Positions 55,400 through 64,000 of a stretch of DNA of 64,000 nt are shown in pieces. The notes below the pieces were generated by a model that did not search any database, was not told the DNA's origin, and was given only the letters and a program-made list of their open reading frames with translations. A program made the translations under genes and the position numbers. This stretch comes from Unio delphinus (taxonomy: Eukaryota; Mollusca; Bivalvia; Unionida; Unionidae). The DNA is taken from contig JAQISU010000123.1 in the NCBI GenBank assembly GCA_029339505.1, positions 5,631,501-5,695,500 on the forward strand, given 5' to 3'. Position 1 is the first letter of the stretch; each line of letters begins with the position of its first letter.

Positions 55400-56661
55400 T
55401 CAGAAATACACCTCTACTCCATGGATGGTAACATAAACTTCAGTTGGGTGGCTAGGTTTGAAAATTTGGGTGTCATCAGCGTACAATTGGTGAGTCACTG
55501 TATGATGACCTATGACACTTGAGAGCGGCGGAGTGTATATAATGAATATAACAGGTCCAAGAACAGATCCTTGTGGAATACCACAACATAGATGAACTGG
55601 TCTGGAGTTTATTCCATTTGCAGATACAATTGTGTCCTGTTGACTAAGTAGGACGTGAACCACTCTAAGGCTGTATTCTGAATGCCAAATACATGCTGGA
55701 GACGTTGAAGTAATATATCATGGTCTATTGTGTCAAATGTTGCAGACAAATCAGCGAGGGTGAGGACTGTAATTTTTCCAATATCCAAAGCAGAGAGAAT
55801 GTCATTAAATACTTTCAGAAGAGTAGTTTCAGTGCTGTGACAAGGGCGATATGTAGACTGTACATTGCTGAAAAGACAGTTGGAATTCAACTGAGATACA
55901 GTTTGGGTTAAAACAACTTTTTCTAAGATTTTGTATATGAACGGGAGATTAGAAACTGGGCGGTAGTAAATCGTTATGGTCAAGTGTTGGTTTCTTCAAC
56001 AGAGGATTTACAATGTCAGTTTTGAAAAAGGATGTGAATTCCCCAGATGAGAGACAGATATTAATAATATCAGTTAGTGAAGGTAATATTGTATCTAAGC
56101 ACTCAAGCAGAAGTGATGTTGGAATTGGATCAAGTTCACATGACTTTGGTGCACTCTTCATCACCATTTTCCGTACAAAATCCACAGAAACAGGTTGAAA
56201 TGCTGCAAATGGTTGTCGCTGAAATTCTGTATCATAACTGTATGGTGACGAGTCAACTGAAATTGTGTTGTCAAGCAAATCTCAAGTGGTTTGTACTTTG
56301 TCACGGAAGAAATTTGCAAATAGGCCCTGAAGGTCTATTGGTGAGAAGGTAGTTGGAAATGGTGTACATTTGTTCTTTGACATTAGTTTGTTAGTTATAT
56401 CGAAGAGCTCTTTTCAGCTTAAACTTTCCGTGATCTTAGTAGTGTAGTGGGATAAGTTGGCTAAATGGACTATGTGATGTTCTTCTTAGCGGCTTCATAG
56501 ATATGTTTATGCATAGTGAGTCTGGTGGAAAGCCAAAGCCTCTCTGCTTTACGGCGATGTCTTTTAGCAGTGCCAAGCTGGTCCATAACACTGCTATACC
56601 ATGGAGAACACTTTTTATTAAATTGATACTCTGCATTTGGTGGCTGGGAAATATTTTTCAA
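55400..56661 (-). pseudogene. LINE reverse transcriptase (ORF2) remnant
   Basis: Copies LINE RNA into the target site in intact elements. Minus-strand blocks in order: the endonuclease-RT linker CSPWYSSVMDQLGTAKRHRR and KAERLW (56640-56540); KSAPKSCELDPIPTSLLLE (about 56150); YRPVSNLPFIYKILEKVVL (about 55960); CHSTETTLLKVFNDILSALD, then LADLSATFDTIDHDILLQRL (about 55840-55720), the first catalytic Asp block; GIPQGSVLGPVIFIIY (about 55570-55530); and HQLYADDTQIF, with the YADD motif encoded at 55472-55483. The catalytic Asps survive, but frameshifts and stops between blocks inactivate it. Confidence 0.92.
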
Positions 56662-57600
56662 GCAATGAACGCATGCAGTTATCGAGTTGTTCCGCTATAG
56701 GAGGTAAGTAAGTTGTTAGGTTTTCTTGGATGTTAATCATTAATTTGGTTCTATTTATCATACGGAGGTTTCTCTTAGTAGCAAATAAAGGTTGAAGGTT
56801 ATGGACTGATACGTCTAGATGATATATATTGCAGAGGTGATCTGATGCATCTTAGTGGGATACAAGGGTGAATATTATCATCAGATCTATGAAGAAACCA
56901 GTCTAAAGTGAGAGTTTATGGGTAGGTTGGTTAACTGGCTGTTTAAGGTTGAAAACATGAATGTAATGTAAGAGCTATTACGTGTATGGGTTTCCAGGAA
57001 AAGTGAAACCTGAAATATCCAAGAATAGTTAGGTTGCCACCTATCGAATTTCCATACTCCAGAAGAATCGGAAATTGCTCAAAAAAAGAGAGATTCAGTC
57101 CGCTTGTTTTTTCTAGTAGGAGGGCGGTAGAGACAGAAAAAAATTTACTTGCCTTTGTTCCAGTGTGAGTGTTGTTTGGAATAGTTCATACGATGTGTGG
57201 CAGAAATTGAAGGTTGTGTTGTACTTAAGACATTTTTATCGTTGAATCTTTGTGATGACAGCAATTCCATCTCCGCGAGACTGGTGGGGGAAGACTTGAT
57301 GGAGTAAGCGGTGGGTGTTAAATCCGCGCACTTGCGCTCATCGCCTGATGTTTTTAGACATGTTTCTCTCAGGAAGAAGACGTCTATATTCTGGTCGTTG
57401 ATAAAATTTAACTATTTCTGTGCACTTGTCTGGTGGTCTTACTGATTGGGCGTTGATTATGTAAGACGCAATGGTATCTCTGGGACAATTGACACAACGA
57501 TTGACGAATTAAGATGATTTTCACCAGGTTTACATTTAAGTAATGATGAATGTAGTCCCAGTTCGTCAGTCTTGAGCACAATGTAGTATGAAGAGCCAAG

Positions 57601-58254
57601 GTGTAGTCATTTAATGCAATTAATGAGGATCTATCATAGTGTAAACGCGTTGACTAGCGATCACCTGATGGCGGTTTATTAAAAACCAAAGGACAGTGGA
57701 ACAAGACAGCTGAGATAAAAAATAATTGTTCTCGTTTCCAAAACAAGAAGATGAAGAAACACATACGAACTGAACAGCTAATGCATGATAAAACACAATA
57801 ATGTAGACGAAGATAGACATCAAGTGTGAAGACACATATATCGTGAGAAATAGCACAAACACGGAAGAGCTTCGTCAAGCAGTTAAGCGATAGTGGCTAT
57901 CTTTCCAGTAGTCATCGGGTCTATGAAGAAACCAGTCTGAAATCAGCATGGACAGTTACCTAGATCACAGAGACATCCCTTTTGAAACGAGGGATCTATG
58001 TGGAGAGACAAGGCTGTCTGAAGCCGGTCTTAATCTACGATCCAGAGATCAAACGAGGTTTAATGAAGAGATAACCAGTGCGAAACACTCTATGTTAACT
58101 GAATGGTGAAAACAAAAAAGCCAAAGATCCTTTTCAAAGCCCCTACATTGTCTTGAAAAGATGCATATTCTATCTTGCTGAAAAGGTTTTAGTCGGTTGT
58201 AATGTTGTTTATGGGTAGATTAATGTTAATAGCTCTATGTTTGTATAAAATATG

Positions 58255-58319
<65 letters not shown>

Positions 58320-58708
58320 ATCTCTATGTCTATGTCTCTATTTGTTCCTTGAGTAACGCGTATTCAGGTCAGACCCTTGCCACACTGTTCCACCTATTTG
58401 AGGTCAGCCAATTTCAGCATTGTTTCCCAGAGTTAATGGATATATTGGACTATCTAGGGACAATGCTAAATTATATGGATGATTGGGACTATCTAATGAC
58501 AATGGAAACAACCATGTTCTTAGAACTGTAAGAACGTCTCATGAGGATTATGAACGTTATTAAGCACGTGAGTTATCGATCGGTCTGTATATACGTTTTG
58601 CAGTGACGTTGAGTTCCTTAATTTAAATTACACCAACAATCCTGATTACATAGTGAGGGATGGGACAGGACTTCAGAACTACTTACTGGAAATATGTTAT
58701 ACAGCAGC
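57601..58708. other. Intergenic, simple repeats
   Basis: Contains the TC microsatellite at 58260-58317. 'tctatgaagaaaccagtct' at about 57920 repeats sequence from about 56886 inside the LINE, so part may be LINE 5' sequence. The plus-strand ORF at 58202-58531 reads through the microsatellite and is not supported as a gene. Confidence 0.5.
58260..58317. repeat. (TC)n microsatellite
   Basis: About 28 TC units. Confidence 0.97.
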
Positions 58709-58992
58709 AGAAAAAGTGAACGGATCTTTTGCTGGAACGTCCTTTTTATTTTTTTTAAAAAAGCTTCTTACAAAAATAAAAATATACGGTCAAAAACGCC
58801 ACAATGAAGCATCTAACTGACCAAGAGTTTCACTAATTGGGCTAGCTTATTTTGTTACCGTTTTTGTCGTTAGTGTTTTTTTTTTAAAAATTGTATTTCT
58901 ATTTTGTTTACCCACCCGGAAACTTCACTGAGGTCGAGCCCTTTCTGTTGCTCTTTAAATTTGAGTAATTAAATCATTATTATAGATAAATA
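58709..58992 (+). repeat. Left TIR of compact Polinton-like element
   Basis: Begins AGAAAAAGTGAACGG and is the imperfect inverse of 60530-60817. Confidence 0.8.
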
Positions 58993-59943
58993 ATGGCGCC
59001 AGCAAAGGAATCTTAAACAGCTAGATTAGCTCGAGCAATATTAGAAGCAATAAGGAAATATCTGCCGGTCCATAATTCTGTCAGACGAAAACCACAAGAA
59101 TGTTAAGAATTTGCAGAGGGTTCTGAACAATTATTTAAATCTGTTACGTAGGCTACCGAAATTACGTTACGATTACCTTCTTATAAAGCGATCTACGGTG
59201 ACGGACTCGGTGTTGCTGTTCATTATTTATTTGGAAGAATAGATTGAAAAGCAATACCTTTGCAAAACAACTAGGAAGGACAGCTAGTGACGTTGTTAGT
59301 GATAAAGGTATTGGTGCTGTTGGTAATGTTGCCGGTAAAGCGTTCTCATTAATCAAGGATATATTAGCACGATTAATACGACGAAAACCTCAATCAGTAA
59401 AAATTTCCCAGCACTGAAGTGATGCCTTCAAATGTTGGTAAAATAATAAATCAAGCTGCAATCAAATATTAGCAGAACTAAAAAAAATATAAGTGCTAGT
59501 CTGAAGTGGTCTTTGTGTTAGACGATAACTATCATAAAAATGTTTAAACGTGTGTCTGATCCAGCATTTGACATGGATGCGCCAGTTCTCAAATGAGTGT
59601 GTGCGTGATTATCAATATTATTCTTATGATTAACGTATACCTAACGCACGTGGAAGTGTGGAATTACAGATTTAGGATACAATTATATATTTCTTACCCG
59701 CTTCTTTAGAATCAATTCCAGGAGTTAAACGTAATCTTTATATCAGTTCCTTTAAAGATTCAATAAAAACAGGTTGTACACATTTCCATTTCTTGCAGCT
59801 ATAACTGCATTAATAACCGCTGACGCTCCAGATGTTGCAAAAGGAGCTGCACTTGGATCTGTTGGAAACGCTGGTGGAATTGCATTGCAGAAAGCAACTG
59901 GTCATGAAATAGAGAATTCTAACAAAGGGGAATGGATCTAAGA
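58993..59943 (+). pseudogene. Gly/Ala-rich protein(s) of the compact Polinton-like element
   Basis: An ATG at 58993 gives MAPAKES, then a stop, and ARLARAILEAIRKYL in the same frame. Two later pieces are amphipathic and Gly/Ala-rich: SDVVSDKGIGAVGNVAGKAF, SLIKDILARLIRRKPQ (59281-59415) and AITALITADAPDVAKGAALG, SVGNAGGIALQKATG (59798-59920). Both contain a VGNxxGxA core, suggesting an internal repeat or a duplicated segment. Such sequence could belong to a membrane-active minor virion protein beside a protease, but that is inference. Several stops and frameshifts. Confidence 0.45.
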
Positions 59944-60029
59944 CTACCATGAGCTCCACACTCATGGTACGGGAAAAGTCAGAGACTTCCCGGGACACTT
60001 CTTTAGACGTAAAACAACTTCTTCCAGTG

Positions 60030-60340
60030 TTTAATTTTGATTTAATTGATGCTTATAAAATTAAAAGAGCTGTTTTTATGCGCGATCAATTACCAAAATA
60101 AAAAGCCAAATAATGTTGAAAAGGAATCATTAATCTCGATAGCAGTTCTGGTCTAGATACTCACTGGGTTACATACGCGATTGATCTGCGTGGTATTATT
60201 TATTTTGATTCGCATGGACTGGCACCACCAAAAGACCTGGTATGCAACATTACCAACCCAGACAATAACTGGACCGCCACTATGTGGCCTTGAGTTATTG
60301 CTGTACTCGACGCTGTATCTTTATCAACCAATCCAGCCCA
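60030..60340 (+). pseudogene. Adenain-like cysteine protease (Polinton PRO) remnant
   Basis: In intact Polintons this protease matures capsid proteins. The plus-strand frame shows IDAYKIKRAVFMRDQLPK (60048-60101), three stops, then GIINLDSSSGLDTHWVTYAI (from 60123) and GIIYFDSHGLAPPKDLV (to about 60242). The His in THW and the Asp in YFDS occupy the catalytic His and acidic positions of adenain-family proteases. After a frameshift, PPLCGLELLLYSTL (from about 60275) aligns with the 'CGhLCLYxL' block, but the catalytic Cys position reads Leu. It is therefore dead. Confidence 0.75.
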
Positions 60341-60529
60341 TAAGTTGTACATGAGTAGACATTAAGCAACAAAAAGATCTTCATCAATATTTTTGTATCC
60401 GATTAGTTCTTTCCCAATCTCATTTATAATTAATTTCAACTTCTTGTTTTAGTTATGCGATTTTCTCTTGCTTCAACTATAGTACTTTTAAATTAATTTC
60501 CTGACTCAAGTTTGGGATTAAGAGACATT

Positions 60530-60817
60530 TTTATTGATCTAATAATGATTTAATTACTCACACATTACAGCAGCAGAAAGGGTTCGTCCTCATTGAAACG
60601 TCTGGGTGGGTAACAAAAAAATACATATAAAATAAATTATTTTAAAAAAAAAACGCTTGCACAAAAATAAAGTAACAAAGTAAGCTAACCCAATTAGAGA
60701 AACTCACGGTTAGTAGATACTTCAGTTTGGTGTTATTGACCTTATATTTTTTATTTTCGTAGGAAGCTTTACTTTTCAAAAAATGACGTTCCAGGAAAAA
60801 GTCTGTTCACCCATTCT
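60530..60817 (+). repeat. Right TIR of compact Polinton-like element
   Basis: Ends GTTCACCCATTCT; the imperfect inverse of 58709-58992. Confidence 0.8.
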
Positions 60818-60863
60818 GATGTTTATAGGCCCACCTTAATTTATTAGAATATAGTGAATATAT

Positions 60864-61282
60864 CTGCCTAGCAGTGGCGTAGCGAGGATATTTGGCGCCC
60901 AGGGCAAAACACCCAAATTTGCGCCCCCGGCTGCCCCTGTTGCTCAGTTATGTACTTTGTTTCCAAAACGAAACAATCATTATCAGTCATAATATAATTA
61001 TTAAGCTATTACCACGGACTGTATATTAAATCGTTGAACCAGTAGACTGCCCGCACGACTGTAATCCAGTCAACAGCTATACAGCAGACGTTGGCCAAAA
61101 CAACATCATTTGTATTGTGTTACTTAAAATAAGTGTACTTTTCAAGTTTCACTAATGGGCTCAATATATAGTCCAACAAATCCATTGTTGATACTTTTGG
61201 CCAATTTGGGCGCCCATTTGGCGCCCCCTAGCCACCGGCGCCCAGGGCGAATGCCCCACCTTGCTATGCCACTGCTGCCTAT
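60864..61282. mobile_element. hAT-like MITE, 403 bp, inverted relative to the 37.4-kb copy
   Basis: The element is 60872-61274: CAGTGGCGTAGCG at the left and GCTATGCCACTG at the right. The 8-bp flanks are ctgcctag / ctgcctat (one mismatch). It matches both arms of 37439-38181 in reverse orientation but lacks about 310 bp of the middle, including the transposase tail. Confidence 0.92.
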
Positions 61283-64000
61283 GTGATAATTAAATTATAT
61301 AAATTTATTAAGATCGTTAATCTTTGGAATAATCTGATCTTAGTTTAAAATCTGCTAAGGTTTATTGACAAACTATGGATTTTGTTTTAGAAATCTTCCT
61401 GTTAGTTCCAGAAGTTACAATTGTTGCAGTGACATTGATATGTTTACAGGACAACGCTTAAGATAGGTATCCTCGACGTTGCATTCTTGTATATTATGCC
61501 TAAAATAACTACAGGAATAGGTCGGTTACGTCTGGAAATATTTATAGAACTTCGAAAAATAATATAATAATACATTATTGGAATTACCTTTACAAAACCA
61601 CTTAACCATTAATTCTGTCAAATAAAAAGTCAACGGGTATTATTGTAAAATTGTTTTGTAGCTCTATATAGTCTTTGATGGTACTAGACCTCAGGACTGA
61701 TTCGCTATATACAATATTATTTTTATTGGGTTTATATTTTCTCTTTATCTCCGCTACCTAACAGTAGTGAATGTATTAAATCGTCGTACAGATCAGAAGT
61801 TATAGGATTAATAACTTATGGAGATGACTCAGACGTTCACACTTGTAGACATATGGTTATGGGTATGAACATATGTTTCCACCTAAAATATTTTGCGTAT
61901 GCAATTGGGACACCTAAGGCAAGCTGGACGAAAGATGATCAAAGTACTTAGTCAGAAATTTAAAACAAATCCAAATAAAGCAACAAAAGATAACAATAGT
62001 ACCAACATAGAGAAGCTTTCCGTGCTGGGCTTGGCCTTTTGCAAGTCATTTTCAAAGTTGTATATATTCACTGCATGGTGAATGTGGATTCGTAATGAAT
62101 TTCACATTAAATTCTGTAGGATGGTTTCCTAAGAGGTCTAGGTTGTTTTTGTAAGTTTTTTTTTTCCATACAAATTTCAAGACCAGTGGCCTAGGTGGCT
62201 CGGAGTTTTAGATTATATGCAGATCCTTGGCCAGTTTTTCTGGTTATATTTTGGTAAATAATTTCCTGACCAGTGGCCAAGGGGAAAAGTCAAGTACCCC
62301 TACCCCCACCCCTACCCCGCCAGTATCGATAAATTGCCCAGTATTATGAGACTATTTGCATATCCAAGAAATAATGCATTAGAAAGTTTTGAACAGCCAT
62401 CTTTACTCTGAACATACTATTTTTCTTATTATTATTGGCGAATCGTTTGAAAGGGAGACAAGTTATATCTGGTAGTTCGGCAGGTTCTTCAAAGGGGAGT
62501 AACCTACCGAAAAATACAAAGTAACTACAACTATGTCGTCCAAGTGATCAACGGCAATATTGCAAGAAATCGTTTGATAGATGTCAAACTCAGCTAGTAC
62601 TTAAGACGGTTCCGTTTTTAGATTTGGAACTTCTTTTTGAGGGATTGAAATTTATGCAACGGATGGATGCATTATGTAAAAACAAAATGGAGATCACTCA
62701 CCAGCCTGGTGACCAGGTTATGATTTTTTTTAATTCAGTTACTTTATTGTCATTTAAATGAATTGTTTCGAGCCGGAACGGGCATACCCCTCCCCTCTGT
62801 CCCCCATTAAAAAAAATGAAAAGTATCACGGATATAAAAATTAAACAAAACATAGTCATTTCATTCATCCATTTATAATTTCTAACCCGATTGTTGCCAA
62901 TGGGTCTCTATTTACTTTATATGTATGATTTGTGGGTAAGCTGTACTGTAAGCAGTGATACCATGCATTGGGTTGGGTGGAAACTCTTTACCTATCTTAC
63001 AAAATATCACGTATTCCCAATTATTATGAAAAGGAGATTACAGGGCTCTGTAAAGATCATAACGGTTCATCATTTAATGTTTTAGTAGTGTGGTGCGCCA
63101 GGGGATTTTTGGAAGAAAGAAAAAAAATAAACTTCCGGCAGTCTCGTATGCCTTACCGAAAAATTCTCAGATTTATAGCACCACCCCCATTTATATCCAT
63201 TATATTACTTAAAAATTTGAACTGAGCTAAAACTGAGTAAAAGAAAAAAAATACAGGCTTGAAAAAAACGCACCCCACCCCCAACCCATGAGTTATATGG
63301 TCAGACCCTAAGATTTGTTGACAGGACTAGCTACACAATTTTTTTTTACATTGACATGAATAGTTGCACAATTATTCTTTATACATTTGCTTTTCAGTAC
63401 TGAACTTGCATTTTTGGTCAAAGTCAAATTAATCCTGTTAATCAACAGTATGTTCCTAGTCCTAAAGTCTTGTCAAAGGTAATCCGATAAATCAATCCTC
63501 CCCCCTCCAAATCTGTGTTGATACATGTACTCGTATTATGATATGTAGGTCTGATGTCTTCTGTTCATTAAAATGTGCAATTTTTCTGTATGCAAATCAT
63601 TCCAGAATAATCCTCCCTACACTTTAGACACATACCGGTAATTGGTAAAAGCATTATCTAAAGCAAAATTCAAACTTGCCACGGGACAAATGGTTGTGCT
63701 ATTCCATGAGGATTTATGAGTCACCGAACATAAGATTTGCTCTGGAAATATAAGGTACATGTCACCGAAAGAACCCTACAGCCGATGGTAGCTCCACAGC
63801 TACGAGAAATATCAGAAAGTGTATAAAATGTTGACCAACGTGTGCAGTCAAAATTGGCTGCAAGTAATTGCAGCTATTAATGAATAGGTAATATCAGTCC
63901 CTCACCCAAAAATCAGCATCATGATGTGCAAGGGGCTGATTTATTGGCCAAGTCATGGGTTGCCTGAAACCTTTTAGAGATGCTGAACTGTAAACAAAGC
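61283..64000. other. Intergenic, no gene seen
   Basis: AT-rich unique sequence. The plus-strand ORFs at 61893-62081, 62891-63085 and 62968-63225 lack recognisable domains and appear to be chance. Confidence 0.55.

Larger units (their letters stand above)
54388..57600 (-). mobile_element. CR1/L2-like LINE, minus strand, decayed
   Basis: About 3.2 kb reading right to left. It has an endonuclease start remnant (IINAQSVRPPDKC at about 57445-57470; SRGDGIAVITKIQR near 57260), a linker, the reverse transcriptase, a C-terminal block (about 54895-54770) and a 3' end tailing into (ATT)n at 54389-54447. The last 500 bp match the plus-strand fragment at 48760-49310, so the two belong to one family. A T-run (about 22) inside the C-terminal block has expanded. 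Confidence 0.88.
58709..60817 (+). mobile_element. Compact 2.1-kb Polinton-like element with long TIRs
   Basis: The left terminal inverted repeat is 58709-58992 (284 bp), the right 60530-60817 (288 bp). They match along their length with moderate divergence, sharing for example 'ctggaacgtc', 'gagtttc', 'ctaattggg', 'ttacccaccc' and 'gagtaattaaatcattatta'. The ends are 5'-AG...CT-3', as in Polintons. The first interior codon, ATG at 58993, abuts the left repeat. The 1.5-kb interior encodes Gly/Ala-rich segments and a Polinton-type cysteine protease remnant. Integrase, ATPase, capsid and polymerase genes are absent. The immediate flanks (agcagc and gatgtt) do not show the 6-bp duplication expected of Polintons. 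Confidence 0.75.

Noticed and set aside
55720..56352. Plus-strand frames at 55720-55911, 56013-56198 and 56077-56352
   Set aside because: Antisense to the LINE reverse transcriptase on the minus strand.
58202..58531. 109-codon plus-strand frame beginning MLFMGRLMLIALCLYK
   Set aside because: It passes through a (TC)n repeat giving (Leu-Ser)n. The rest has no recognisable domain and the region is not conserved-looking.
59162..59998. Minus-strand frames at 59162-59356 and 59810-59998
   Set aside because: Antisense to the compact Polinton-like element, whose plus-strand frames match a known protease layout.

Overview
The window looks like nuclear DNA from an invertebrate animal, most likely a mollusc and probably a bivalve. 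That is inferred from the AT-rich, intron-rich layout, from tRNA-headed SINEs carrying a 'gtttaacgcc' / (CAA)n tail, and from the mix of DIRS, Polinton, hAT, pogo and CR1/L2-like elements. The species cannot be named from the sequence.

Positions 1-20,970 hold the only intact host gene: the 3' two thirds of RTCB/HSPC117, the RNA-splicing ligase, in nine plus-strand exons (1278-20709). All junctions are GT-AG and all phases agree. The joined frame aligns to residues 167-505 of the 505-residue human protein without an indel, as far as I can recall that protein. The first exons lie left of the window. Its introns hold AT microsatellites, four minisatellites, two SINE insertions and a 5.4-kb DIRS-type retrotransposon (11285-16725). 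The DIRS element has inverted terminal repeats and an internal complementary region, and it ends only 37 bp before an exon. Its tyrosine recombinase frame is split by a 725-bp non-autonomous DNA transposon.

From 20,970 to 64,000 I see no convincing host gene. This part is a graveyard of mobile elements and simple repeats. It holds SINEs of two families, several with target duplications; three copies of a CAGTGGCGTAGC-type hAT-like MITE, one still carrying a transposase C-terminus (37439-38181); and a foldback hairpin at 30047-30162. It also holds a decayed pogo/Tigger transposase (46380-47480) split by a SINE, and two convergent CR1/L2-like LINE copies (48760-49310 plus; 54388-57600 minus). 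Between the LINEs lies a decayed Polinton/Maverick fragment with a protein-primed DNA polymerase B on the minus strand, interrupted by two MITEs.

At 58709-60817 is a compact 2.1-kb element with 284- and 288-bp inverted repeats, 5'-AG...CT-3' ends and a Polinton-type adenain-like protease remnant. It looks like an internally reduced Polinton and is the most unusual object here. A pair of divergent ORFs at 43.2-44.1 kb, one with a phage-fibre-like motif, may come from another virus-like element.
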